A stretch of DNA of 23,328 nucleotides from CAZIHO01 sp964538875 (GTDB taxonomy: Bacteria; Pseudomonadota; Gammaproteobacteria; Chromatiales; Chromatiaceae), in assembly GCA_964538875.1 (NCBI GenBank), contig CAZIHO010000049.1, positions 1 to 23,328 on the forward strand. Reading direction: 5' to 3'. Of this stretch, positions 1 to 8,600 are shown piece by piece. The translations under genes and the position numbers were made by a program. The notes beneath the pieces are model-generated. The model made no database searches and was not told the origin of the DNA. It worked only from the letters and a program-made list of their open reading frames with translations. Every line of letters begins with the position of its first letter. Positions within the stretch are counted from its first letter, which is position 1.

Positions 1-196
1 GTCCCCTGGAGTGTCGCCCACAGCTGGCACCCCGTGGGGAAATTGCGGAAGCCAGAAAGCCCCAGACTTGCTGCTGGATCCCCTGACAGCACTCGTGGCC
101 CAAACCCCTGACGGCTCAAAGTACCTGGCCTGTACGGCAATAAGGACAGGCTTTGCAGTGGCAGCATTTTGGGGTTCTTTCGCATGGGCCTAACCC
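1..196. other. Left-edge stretch with no supported gene
   Basis: This stretch lies downstream of the minus-strand ADP-ribosylglycohydrolase gene. It contains a short open frame (about 60 codons), but I see no ribosome binding site and no recognisable protein family, so I do not call it. No strong hairpin with a T-run was seen to end the neighbouring gene. Confidence 0.5.
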
Positions 197-1261
197 TCAA
201 TAGGGGGGCGCCAGGCGGCGGAGGCCATGGGCCAGCACCAGGCCCATGAACAACAGGTTGCGGGGCCAAAGAGCGACCAGGGGCAGACGCCGGCGGCGGC
301 CCGCCTGCCCAGAGGCCTGGCACCTGGCCAGTTGATCGGCCAGCCGTTCCATCCAGGACACCGAGCGGGGCCACTCCACCAGCCGGGCGAGCCAGGCGGC
401 GGGAATTCCCTCCTGCCCCAGGGCCGCGCCTAGAATGCCGCCCACCATGGCGCCAGTAGTGTCCGTATCTCCGCCACAGAGGATCACCGCCTGCACCGCC
501 GCCCGGTAATCCTGGGGGTGGCTAAGCCAGGCGTGCAGGGCCACCGGAACCGAGTGCTCCACGAACCCAGACACGCCCCGCTGGAGCCCTAAGGATGTGG
601 CGAACGCCGGGGTGGATTCACCCCGCCCGGCGGAGTCGGCCGCGCCCCGGATCAACTCCAGGAGCCGGGGCGCTTCCCGGTCCAGCACCTGAGCCAGCTT
701 GGCCAGATAGGCGCTGGCGGCCACCGGCGGGTCCCGGCTCGCTAGACGGGTGGCCAGGGCCACCGCGTAGGCGCCGGCGGCGGCGCGGGGGTCCCGGTGG
801 CTGATCCGGGCCGAGGCCTGGACCAGGGGCCACAAACGCTCCTCATCGACCACCGCCGCGCCCAGGATGGGCGCCCGCATGGCTGGACCATTGCCGGCGG
901 AATCCACGCCGCTGCGCTGGGGAGAAAAGCCCAGCCAGAGTTTCAGGATGGCGCGCAGGGTTGCCCAGCCGATACCCGCCGGCAGCCCCAGCAACCAGAA
1001 TCGCAACCGCCAGGCCAACGCCCGCTGGAAGCGCGCCAAGTCCCCGCCGCTGAGGATCAGGGCCTCGGCCACCAGACAGTTATGCTCGCTGTCGTCGGAC
1101 ACCATCCCCCAGGGTCCGAGCAACCGGTACCGATCCGGCGGACCGAGCAGGCGGGCGGCCCGTCCCGGCGACAGGCCTTCGTAGGCCAGTCCCAGGGCAT
1201 CCGCCACCGCGACGCCCAACAGGCAACCTCGGACCCTCGAACTGGCATGGGGTGAATTCAT
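197..1261 (-). CDS. ADP-ribosylglycohydrolase (DraG/ARH) family protein
   Basis: Members of this family remove ADP-ribose from proteins or small molecules using a binuclear metal centre; DraG reactivates dinitrogenase reductase. Counting from the GTG at 1270, the sequence shows an N-terminal RGCLLGVAVADALG helix, SDDSE at residues 58-62 (usual SDDTE metal motif), a GNGPAMR motif, and GGDTDT at 266-271 followed by GA (second metal motif). The main metal-ligand motifs therefore look intact. Length is about 354 residues, normal for the family. The start is uncertain: an ATG at 1261 is used here, while a GTG nine bases upstream (1270) is in frame, and neither has a clear Shine-Dalgarno sequence. 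No nif gene or ADP-ribosyltransferase is visible nearby, so a DraG role in nitrogenase control is not supported and the substrate is unknown. The 5' end lies about 65 bases from the assembly gap, so its upstream context is lost. Confidence 0.88.
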   Translation of the reverse strand: MNSPHASSRVRGCLLGVAVADALGLAYEGLSPGRAARLLGPPDRYRLLGPWGMVSDDSEHNCLVAEALILSGGDLARFQRALAWRLRFWLLGLPAGIGWATLRAILKLWLGFSPQRSGVDSAGNGPAMRAPILGAAVVDEERLWPLVQASARISHRDPRAAAGAYAVALATRLASRDPPVAASAYLAKLAQVLDREAPRLLELIRGAADSAGRGESTPAFATSLGLQRGVSGFVEHSVPVALHAWLSHPQDYRAAVQAVILCGGDTDTTGAMVGGILGAALGQEGIPAAWLARLVEWPRSVSWMERLADQLARCQASGQAGRRRRLPLVALWPRNLLFMGLVLAHGLRRLAPPY

Positions 1262-1327
1262 GGGCGCCACCGGGAAGGGATGCTAGAACCGCACCATAGC
1301 GCGCCGGCCATGTAGCGGGATTGCCCT

Positions 1328-1427
1328 NNNNNNNNNNNNNNNNNNNNNNNNNNNNNNNNNNNNNNNNNNNNNNNNNNNNNNNNNNNNNNNNNNNNNNNNN
1401 NNNNNNNNNNNNNNNNNNNNNNNNNNN
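1328..1427. other. Assembly gap (100 N)
   Basis: A run of exactly 100 undetermined bases. This length is the common placeholder for a gap of unknown size, so the sequences on either side may be farther apart than shown. Linkage between the ADP-ribosylglycohydrolase gene and everything to its right should be treated as provisional. Confidence 0.97.
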
Positions 1428-1503
1428 CCGGCTAAGCGGAACCCGCCGGGTGAGGCTGGCCACCGCTTGACGGGGATCCGCTTCAGTCTTGATACTGGCG
1501 GCA

Positions 1504-1522
1504 CGCCGGCCCCTGGCCGGCG
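1504..1522. promoter_or_regulatory. GC-rich hairpin upstream of the Cache protein gene
   Basis: Eight-base arms CGCCGGCC (1504-1511) and GGCCGGCG (1515-1522) are separated by three bases. There is no following T-run, so it could be a terminator remnant of a gene lost in the N gap, or a structure in the leader of the gene at 1563. Function unknown. Confidence 0.35.
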
Positions 1523-1562
1523 CGGCTCCACAATCATCAGTAGAACGAGGACAATTCCCATC

Positions 1563-2003
1563 ATGAAAACCCTGCGAATGTTGGCCGGCCTAGTGGCCCT
1601 GGGTCTCGGCACCGGTGTCTGGGCCGGAGACTTCGGTACCGCCGCAGAAGCCAAGGCGATGCTGGAAAAGGCGGTGGCGGCGGTGAAGGCGGACAAGGCC
1701 AAGGCCCTGGATCAATTCACCAAGGGCGAGGGCGGTTTCAAGGACCGGGACCTTTATCCCTATTGCGGTGGCGCGGATGGTAACTTCACCGCTCATCCGA
1801 AACTGGTCGGTAAGAGCCTCAAGGACTTGAAGGATAAGACCGGTGCCGCCTTCGGCGCCGAGATGTACACCAAGGCCGCCGAGGGCGCCATCGCCGAGGT
1901 GCCCTATATGTGGCCCCGCCCCAACGAGAATGACCCGGTGCAGAAGTTCGCCTATTACACCAAGATTGGCGATCAAATCTGCGCGGTGGGCTACTACAAG
2001 TAA
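1563..2003 (+). CDS. Secreted single-Cache (sCache_2-like) domain protein
   Basis: A small protein of 146 residues with an N-terminal signal peptide (MKTLR, hydrophobic core, likely cleavage after VWA near residue 22). The mature part contains a DRDLYPYC segment, followed by a GNFTAHPKLVGKSL segment and a C-terminal IGDQICAVGYYK. This pattern resembles the stand-alone Cache_2 ligand-binding domain of periplasmic proteins. Two cysteines (YPYC and QIC) could form a disulfide. It has no membrane anchor beyond the signal peptide and no signalling domain, so if it is a sensor it must pass its ligand state to a partner. The ATG at 1563 is chosen because it begins the signal peptide and has ACGAGGA about 12 bases upstream. 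It lies 261 bases before the corrinoid/kinase block on the same strand; a functional link is speculative. Ligand unknown. Confidence 0.72.
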   Translation: MKTLRMLAGLVALGLGTGVWAGDFGTAAEAKAMLEKAVAAVKADKAKALDQFTKGEGGFKDRDLYPYCGGADGNFTAHPKLVGKSLKDLKDKTGAAFGAEMYTKAAEGAIAEVPYMWPRPNENDPVQKFAYYTKIGDQICAVGYYK

Positions 2004-2014
2004 CCCCCGGCGCG

Positions 2015-2036
2015 GCCCCGGCAGCCCTGCCGGGGC
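2015..2036 (+). terminator. Hairpin downstream of the Cache protein gene
   Basis: A nine-base stem GCCCCGGCA / TGCCGGGGC with a four-base loop lies 12 bases after the stop codon. There is no T-run, so it is a likely but unproven transcription end or mRNA-stabilising hairpin. Confidence 0.5.
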
Positions 2037-2042
2037 GCAAGT

Positions 2043-2060
2043 CCCCAGGCTAGCCTGGGG
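2043..2060. repeat. Perfect 18-base palindrome
   Basis: CCCCAGGC TA GCCTGGGG reads identically on both strands. It sits six bases after the terminator-like hairpin. A perfect dyad this size could bind a dimeric regulator or form part of a tandem hairpin terminator; nothing in the sequence decides between these. Confidence 0.5.
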
Positions 2061-2157
2061 CGCCTTCCCTCCAACCCCCTGCTGCTCCCACCGGCACCCC
2101 AGCCGGCCCTCGGGAATTTCTCCTATTCAACACCAAAACACTGAATCTTCACGGGAC

Positions 2158-2197
2158 CCTAATTTGTGGCGCCGATCGGCCGCCATAGCAAATTAGG
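2158..2197. promoter_or_regulatory. Long inverted repeat in the leader of the corrinoid/kinase operon
   Basis: Outer arms CCTAATTTG (2158-2166) and CAAATTAGG (2189-2197) are exact reverse complements. Inside them TGGCG (2167-2171) pairs with CGCCA (2181-2185), leaving a three-base TAG bulge on the right side, and the apex contains CCGATCGG. The 14-pair structure is more AT-rich at its base than the surrounding DNA. It ends 67 bases before the start of the corrinoid-protein gene, so it is well placed as an operator or a leader RNA structure. It does not match the conserved boxes of the cobalamin riboswitch. Confidence 0.5.
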
Positions 2198-2264
2198 CGG
2201 GCTTGGCGACCTGACCTTGCCCCCGGCTGAGCCTGCCATTGAATGGTGACGATGGGAACCCCTC

Positions 2265-2900
2265 ATGATGAATGCTTTGGTACAGAATTTTCGTCAGGCG
2301 CTGGAGTCCCTGGACCGCCTGGGGGCCGACGAATTGTTTCAGCGGGCCCTGGAGGACCGCACCCCCATGGAGGCGGTGGAAGAACTGGTGGTGCCAGCCC
2401 TGGAGCAAATCGGGGTGGAATGGGAAGCGGGGCACCTGGCCCTATCCCAGGTGTACCTGAGCGGGCGTTTCTGCGAGGAACTGGTGGACCGGGTGCTGCC
2501 CCCCAGTGACCCGGATCGTAAGCACCAGCCCCGTTCCGCCATCGCGGTGCTCCAGGACTATCACAGCCTGGGTAAGCGCATCGTGTACGCAACCCTGCGC
2601 GCCAGCGGCTTCGAGCTGTTCGACTACGGCCAGGCGGACGTGGCGGAACTGGTGGCGCGGGTGCGGACCGACCGCATACGGGTTCTGCTGATTTCGGTGC
2701 TGATGCTGCCGTCCGCCCTCAAGGTGCGGGAGTTGCGCGCCGCCCTGGACGTAGAGGGCATCCAGGTGCGCATTCTGGTGGGCGGGGCGCCCTTCCTGTT
2801 TGACCAGGAACTCTGGCGGGAAGTGGGGGCCGACGCCATGGGCTGCTCCGCCGCCGACGCCGTCGGCATCTTGCAACGCTGGATGGGAGAGATGGCATGA
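2265..2900 (+). CDS. Corrinoid (B12)-binding protein, MtaC/MtbC-like
   Basis: A methyltransferase-type corrinoid protein of 211 residues. Residues about 1-85 form the helical cap domain (B12-binding_2 type) and about 88-205 the Rossmann-like cobalamin-binding domain. The base-off/His-on signature is complete: D98-Y-H100-S-L-G103, then S144-V-L146 after 40 residues, then G173-G174 after 26 more. H100 would be the lower cobalt ligand. In known systems such proteins carry a methyl group on cobalt between a substrate methyltransferase and a UroD-family methyltransferase. The central motif reads LQDYHSLGK rather than the common GDIHDIGK, so it belongs to a divergent branch. Two ATG codons occur in tandem (2265, 2268). 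The stop overlaps the next start by ATGA, implying translational coupling. No substrate-specific methyltransferase (MtaB/MttB type) and no RamA-like reactivase are present, so catalysis of methyl transfer is not assured. Confidence 0.88.
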   Translation: MMNALVQNFRQALESLDRLGADELFQRALEDRTPMEAVEELVVPALEQIGVEWEAGHLALSQVYLSGRFCEELVDRVLPPSDPDRKHQPRSAIAVLQDYHSLGKRIVYATLRASGFELFDYGQADVAELVARVRTDRIRVLLISVLMLPSALKVRELRAALDVEGIQVRILVGGAPFLFDQELWREVGADAMGCSAADAVGILQRWMGEMA

Positions 2901-3943
2901 CGCCCTTGCAGAGAGTCCTCACCACCCTGGGCCACCAGGAACCGGACCGGGTACCCCTGTTTTTGCTCACCTGCCTCCAGGGCGCCAAGGAGTTGGGGCT
3001 GTCCATCCAAGACTATTTCTCGGTGGCGGACCAGGTAGCGGAGGGCCAATGGCGCCTCCAGCAAAAATACCGGAGCGATTGCCTGTACGCCTTCTATTAC
3101 GCGCCCATCGAAGTGGAAGCCTGGGGCGCTGAGGTAATTTTCTTCCCGGACGGTCCCCCCAATTCCGGGACACCGCTGCTCAAGCAACCGGCGGACATCG
3201 ACACCCTGGGGGTGCCCCGGATCGAGGATTGCGCCTGCCTAGTCCGGGTGCTGGACACCATCCGGGGCCTCAAGGCGCGGGCTGGCGACTCGGTGCCCAT
3301 CATCGGGGTGGTCATGTCGCCCTTCTCCTTGCCGGTGATGCAGATGGGCTTTGGCCCCTACCTGGAGTTGATGCACCAGGACCCGGACCGCTTCGCCCGG
3401 CTGATGGGAGTCAACGAGGAATTTTGCGTGGCCTGGGCCAACGCCCAGTTGGCGGCGGGGGCCACGGCGATTTGTTATTTCGACCCGGTTTCCTCCTCCA
3501 CCATCGTGCCGCCGGCCCTGTACCGGACCACCGGCTGGCAAGTGGCGCGGCGCACCCTGGCCCGTATTCAGGGTCCCACCGCCACCCATTTGGCGTCTGG
3601 ACGGGGCCTGCCGATCCTCCCGGACCTGGCCACCACCGGCACGGCGGTGGTGGGCGTCAGCGCCCTGGAGGACTTGGCGGAACTCAAGGCGGCGGCGGCT
3701 GGGCGGGTCAGCCTGCTAGGCAACCTGAACGGCGTGGAAATGCGCCGCTGGACGCCGGAGCAGGCGGAAGCGGAAGTCAAGCGGGCCATTGCCAGGGCCG
3801 GTCCGGGGGGCGGTTTTATCCTGGGGGACAACCACGGCGAAATTCCTTGGCAAGTGCCGGACCAGGTGTTGATGGCCATCGCCGACGCCGTGGAGCGCTG
3901 GGGCCGCTATCCCCTGGATTGGATTCAACGGGAGTCAACCTAG
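2897..3943 (+). CDS. UroD/MtaA-family (methyltransferase-like) protein
   Basis: A 348-residue protein of the uroporphyrinogen decarboxylase superfamily, in the branch that includes methylcobamide:CoM methyltransferases. Family marks include RVLTTLGHQEPDRVP at the N-terminus, a central GATAICYFDPVSSST segment, LLGNLNG, and a C-terminal GGGFILGDNHGEIP block. True MtaA/MtbA enzymes bind zinc through His-X-Cys and a later Cys. Here the first site is H231-L-A233 and the last is D311-N-H313-G-E315, so both cysteines are missing. Either other residues (H231, H313, E315) bind a metal, or the protein is not a zinc methyltransferase. It overlaps the corrinoid gene by four bases and precedes the kinase gene by nine, so the three are almost certainly co-expressed. 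A role in haem synthesis (HemE) is unlikely given the context and sequence. A sensory or scaffold role with the corrinoid protein is my inference. Confidence 0.82.
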   Translation: MTPLQRVLTTLGHQEPDRVPLFLLTCLQGAKELGLSIQDYFSVADQVAEGQWRLQQKYRSDCLYAFYYAPIEVEAWGAEVIFFPDGPPNSGTPLLKQPADIDTLGVPRIEDCACLVRVLDTIRGLKARAGDSVPIIGVVMSPFSLPVMQMGFGPYLELMHQDPDRFARLMGVNEEFCVAWANAQLAAGATAICYFDPVSSSTIVPPALYRTTGWQVARRTLARIQGPTATHLASGRGLPILPDLATTGTAVVGVSALEDLAELKAAAAGRVSLLGNLNGVEMRRWTPEQAEAEVKRAIARAGPGGGFILGDNHGEIPWQVPDQVLMAIADAVERWGRYPLDWIQREST

Positions 3944-3952
3944 GAACCCAGG

Positions 3953-5698
3953 ATGGGCGCACCACTCTGCATCCTTTGCTGCGCGAATTTTCAGGCTGAA
4001 TTGACCGCGGCTGCCGCCCTGGAAGGGGGTGACGAGGTGCGGGTCGCCGCCTTTCCGGCCCGGTGCGGCCGTCCGCCCCTCGGCTGGGACGAACTGCCCC
4101 CCCTAACGGCGCCGGACTGCTCCGAAGTGCTGGTGCTGGGACGAGCCTGTCTCAAGGACCTGGCAACGGCCCCGGCTCCGCTGCCGTCCCGGCGCCTGTT
4201 GGTCCAGGAACAGTGTTTTCATCTGGTGGCCTGCCCCAGCTTGGTCAACGAGGCCCTTGGCCAGGGGGCCTACCTGGTCACCCCCAGTTGGCTGGCGGAC
4301 TGGCGCGGGCACCTGGCGGAGTTGGGCTTCAGCCCGGACTCGGGCGCCGAACTCTGGCGGGAATCTTGCCGGGAATTGCTGTTGCTGGATACGGGCCTGG
4401 ACCCCCAGGCGCCGGCCAATATGGCGGAGGCCGCCGCCGCTCTGGGCGTTCCGGCGCGGCGCGTCGCGGTGGGACTAGACCAAACCCGCCTGCTGCTGGG
4501 CCGCTGGCTGGCGGAATGGCGCCTGCGGAACGAGCAACAGCGGGCCCAGGAACAGGAATGGCGCCATCGCCGGGAGTTGGCGGATCAGGTGTCCGCCATG
4601 GATTTGCTGGCCCGGTTGGCCAAGAGCCGCCAGGAACCGGAGGCCATCGCGGCGATCCTGGATTTATGCCGGATGCTGTTCGCCCCGGAACAACTGCACT
4701 ACCTCCGGGTAGAAGGGGGCATTCCCCAGCCGGAGCCGGGCCTGCCCCTGGCATTGCTGGACGCCATGACCGGGCTGGACCGGGACCATGCCTGGCTGCC
4801 GTCCGGGCGCGGCTTCATGGTCCGCATCGCCCAGGGCGACCAGACCCTGGGTGTGGTGGCCCTGGACCAGCTGGCCTTCCCGGAACACCGGGCCCGCTAC
4901 CTGAACCTGACCCTGGGACTGCTCGGGGTATGGGCGCTGGCCATCGACAACGCCCGTACCCACAAGCACCTGGTGGAGGCGGAAAAAATGGCCTCCCTGG
5001 GGGTGATGGTGGCCGGCGTCGCCCATGAGATCAACACGCCCCTGGGCGTCAGTCTCACCGCCGCCACCAGCCTGCGGGAGCAGGCGAACCGGGTGTCGGA
5101 GGACTTCCAGGGCCGCAAACTGACCCAATCCGACCTGCTGGCGTTTCTAAACCGCAGCACCACCGCCACCCAGTTGTTGGAACAAAATCTCCATCGCATG
5201 GCCCATTTGGTGGAGAATTTCCGGCAAGTGGCGGTGCTGGGCAAAACCCCGGACCGGCACCAGTTCCGCCTCGCCAGTTGCCTGGCGGAAGTAATCCGCA
5301 GCCTGGGCGAACGGCTGCCCCAGGAGCGCTTCGCCGTGGATATTCAAGGAGATCCGGAAATCCGTAGTTACCCCGAGGACTGGGCCAGTATTTTCACCAA
5401 CCTGCTGACCAATTCCCTGCGCCACGGCTTCAAGGACCGGGCGCGGGGCTCGATCCAAATTGCCATGGGCCTTGGCCCCGGCGGGCTGTGGCTGGACTAC
5501 CGGGATGACGGCGCCGGCATGGACGCCAGCGTATTGGCCCGGCTCTTCGACCCCTTCTTTACCACCGACTTGCAGCACGGCATGGGGCTGGGTATGCATC
5601 TGGTCTATAACCTGGTGACCCAGCGACTGGGCGGCACCATCGCCTGTGCGAGCCGGCCGGGCCAGGGTGTGCATTTTCGCTTGGAGATCCCCCAATGA
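3953..5698 (+). CDS. Soluble sensor histidine kinase with DUF1638-like N-terminus and GAF-like domain
   Basis: A 581-residue kinase without transmembrane segments. Residues about 1-190 resemble DUF1638, a domain of unknown function that I recall from methanogen corrinoid-methyltransferase neighbourhoods: GAYLVTPSWLADW at 105-117 and LLDTGLDP ending at 151 are the most telling parts. Residues about 225-335 look GAF-like (LGVVALDQ and FPEHRARYLNLT segments). The HisKA dimerisation helix follows with VAHEINTP and phospho-acceptor His358, then a HATPase domain with the N box NLLTNSLRHG, DDGAGM, FDPFFTT and GMGLGMHL, so all catalytic boxes are intact. There is no receiver, so phosphate probably passes to a receiver of the next gene, which overlaps by ATGA. 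The CCCAGG before the ATG is a plausible ribosome binding site. The kinase assignment is firm; the DUF1638 assignment is from memory of motif patterns and needs an HMM search. Confidence 0.9.
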   Translation: MGAPLCILCCANFQAELTAAAALEGGDEVRVAAFPARCGRPPLGWDELPPLTAPDCSEVLVLGRACLKDLATAPAPLPSRRLLVQEQCFHLVACPSLVNEALGQGAYLVTPSWLADWRGHLAELGFSPDSGAELWRESCRELLLLDTGLDPQAPANMAEAAAALGVPARRVAVGLDQTRLLLGRWLAEWRLRNEQQRAQEQEWRHRRELADQVSAMDLLARLAKSRQEPEAIAAILDLCRMLFAPEQLHYLRVEGGIPQPEPGLPLALLDAMTGLDRDHAWLPSGRGFMVRIAQGDQTLGVVALDQLAFPEHRARYLNLTLGLLGVWALAIDNARTHKHLVEAEKMASLGVMVAGVAHEINTPLGVSLTAATSLREQANRVSEDFQGRKLTQSDLLAFLNRSTTATQLLEQNLHRMAHLVENFRQVAVLGKTPDRHQFRLASCLAEVIRSLGERLPQERFAVDIQGDPEIRSYPEDWASIFTNLLTNSLRHGFKDRARGSIQIAMGLGPGGLWLDYRDDGAGMDASVLARLFDPFFTTDLQHGMGLGMHLVYNLVTQRLGGTIACASRPGQGVHFRLEIPQ

Positions 5699-8600
5699 GC
5701 GAGCCCGGTTTCGACGAGCTGTTCGCTCCCGAGCCGGCGCCGGATCAAGCCGCCGACACCAGGCCCTGGAAGGTGCTGCTGGTGGACGATGAGCCGGACA
5801 TGCACGCGGTGCTGCGCCTGACCCTCCAGAACATCCGGGTGGACGGCCGCCCCCTCCAGTTGCTGGACGCCCATTCCGCCGAACAGGCGCGGGGCATCCT
5901 GGCGGCGGAACCGGACCTGGGCCTGATCCTATTGGACGTGGTGATGGAACGGGAACAGGCCGGTCTGGAACTGGTGCGCTGGATACGCCAAGACTTGCGC
6001 CGCGCCAGCCTCCAGATCGTGCTAGTCACCGGACAGCCAGGTTACGCGCCGGAGCGGGAGGTGGTCCATGACTACCAAATCGACGGCTACCGGCTCAAGT
6101 CGGAACTCACCTCGGACCGGATCTTCGTCACCGTGTACGCCGCGCTGCGCGCCTACCAGGCTCGCACCGACCTGACCCAGTTGCAGGAATCGCTCCAGGC
6201 CCAGGTGGAAGCCCGCACCGCCGAATTGCGGGCCGCCAAAGCCCAGGCGGAAGCGGCGGAACTTAAGTACCGCACGGTGGCGGACTATACCTACGGCTGG
6301 GAGACCTGGACCTCCCCCGAGGGGCAAATCCTCTATTGCTCGCCTGGCGCCACAGCCATCAGCGGCTACACGCCGGCCGAGTACATCCTGGACCCGGCCC
6401 TGCTGGTCAACTTGGTGCATCCGGAGGACCGGGAGCGGATCGCGGCGCATTACCGGCACCCGTACCGCCATTGCCCCCCGGAGGGCCTGGAGTTTCGTCT
6501 GGTGCGCCGGGATGGTGAAATCCGCTGGATCGAACACCTGTGCCGCGCCGTCTACGACAGCGCCGGCAACTTTGTTGGCCGGCGGGGCAGCAACCGGGAT
6601 ATTACCGAACGCAAGCGCGCCGACGAACAACTACAGATCGCCAACTGGCAACTGGTGGAAACCCAATTCGCCATGGACCGGGTCGGCATCGGCATCCACT
6701 GGACCAGCCTGGACGGCCGCATTCGTTACGCCAACGACACCGCCTGCGCCATGCTCGGCTACAGCCAGAACGAAATGATCGGTCTCCGGGTCCCGGACAT
6801 CGATCCAAGCCTTACACTGGACAACTTCCTGGCCAAGTCCGAACCCATCCGGCGGGCCGGTTGGGGGCGGCTGGAAACCACCAACCGGCGCAAGGACGGC
6901 ACCCTGGTGCCGGTGGAAGTAACCCTTTATTTCCGGGAAGGGGGTCTGGACGGGGGACGCTTCATCGCCTTCTTGACCGACATCACCGAACGCAAGACCA
7001 CCGAGCAGGCGCTGATCCGGGCCAAGGACGCGGCGGAGGCGGCTAACCGGGCCAAGACCTGGTTCCTATCTAACATGAGCCACGAATTGCGCACGCCCAT
7101 GAACGCCATCCTGGGCCTGACCCACCTGCTGCAACGCAGCGCCCAGGAACAGGAGCAAAAGGAGCGCCTGCGCAAAATCACCGAATCCGCCCAGCATTTG
7201 CTGTCGGTCATCAACGGGGTACTGGACATTTCCAAGATCGAAGCCGGCAAACTGGTGCTGGAAGAGACCGATTTCCCGCTGGACCGGGTGCTAGCGTCGG
7301 TGGCCGACCTGGTGCTGGACAAGGCGCGGGGCAAGGGCCTGGAGCTGGTGCTGGACCTGGATCCGCGCCTCCCCACCCTGGTGCGCGGCGACCCGACCCG
7401 GCTCACCCAGGCGTTGCTCAACTATGCCGGCAACGCAGTCAAGTTCACCGAGCAGGGCGCCATCGTGGTCAGCGTCCGCCAATTGGAGGCGGATGACCGG
7501 GGCTGGCTGGTCAGGTTCGAGGTACGGGACCAGGGCCTGGGCATCGCCCCGGAAGCCCAGGCGCGCCTGTTCCAAGCCTTCGAGCAACTGGACAGTTCCA
7601 CCAGCCGGGGCTACGGCGGTACCGGCCTGGGCCTGGCCATCACCCGGCACCTGGCCACCCTGATGGGCGGCGAGGTGGGCGTCAAGAGTCAGCCCGGCGC
7701 CGGCAGTTGCTTTTGGTTCACCGCCCGGTTGGCCCGCCCCCTGATCGAAGCCCCGCCGCCGCGCCGCCCCATCCGTCTCAAAGACCGGCGGGTGTTGCTG
7801 GCGGACGACGCGCCGGAAGCCCGGGAAGTGCTGGCCGAGTTGCTGCAAGAATTCCAGTTGCGGGTGGAGCAGGTGCCCAATGGAGCGATGGCCCTGGAGC
7901 GCGCCCTGGCGGCGGATCAAGCCGGAGATCCCTTCGACGTGCTGATCGTGGACTGGCGTATGCCGGGCCTGAACGGCATCGAAACATTGGAGAAGCTAAG
8001 GGACATGCACCTGACCCGGCCACCGGCCCATCTCTTCATCACCGCCTACGACGAACCGGAACTGCATCTGGCGGCGCGCCAGGCCGGGTCCCAGGGCGTG
8101 TTGATTAAACCCATCACCCCCTCGACCCTGCACGACAGCCTGATCCAGACCCTGGCGGCCAGTGAAGCCGCCCAAACACCGGACGACGGCACCCAGATCG
8201 GTCCGGCGGAGGCGGACATGGCCAAGATTGGCGCCGGACTGCGCCTGTTGCTGTGCGAGGACAATCCCATCAACCAGGAAGTGGCCCTGGAACTGCTGCG
8301 AGCCGTGGGCCTGGACGCGGACGTGGCGGAAAACGGCGCGGTAGCGGTCCAAAAAGTCCGTCAGAACCCCTATGACCTGATCCTGATGGACGTACAAATG
8401 CCGCTCATGGACGGTTTGGTGGCGACCCGCCTGATCCGGTCCCTGCCCGGTAAGGAAAGCGTGCCCATTCTAGCCATGACTGCCAACGCCTTCGGCGAGG
8501 ACCGGGAACGCTGCCTGGCGGCGGGCATGAACGACCACATCGGCAAGCCGGTGGACCCGGAAATCATGTTCCAAACCCTGATGAAATGGTTGCCCCGGCG

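Noticed and set aside
11..193. Short open frame of 60 codons at the left edge
   Set aside because: No ribosome binding site, no recognisable domain, and composition typical of a chance frame in GC-rich DNA.
197..1261. Assigning the ADP-ribosylglycohydrolase as DraG of nitrogenase control
   Set aside because: Family motifs fit, but there is no nif gene or DraT in view, and the family has many other substrates.
2195..2230. Possible sigma-54 promoter (TTGGC...TTGC) before the corrinoid operon
   Set aside because: The GG and GC elements are 12 bases apart instead of the required 10, and the flanking bases match poorly.
2100..2264. Possible cobalamin riboswitch upstream of the corrinoid-protein gene
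   Set aside because: The context made it attractive, but I could not find the conserved B12-box sequence or the other fixed riboswitch segments, only a simple interrupted hairpin.
2897..3943. Calling the UroD-family gene hemE (uroporphyrinogen decarboxylase)
   Set aside because: It is coupled to a corrinoid protein and carries GDNHGEIP-type motifs of the methyltransferase branch, without the expected N-terminal HemE features.
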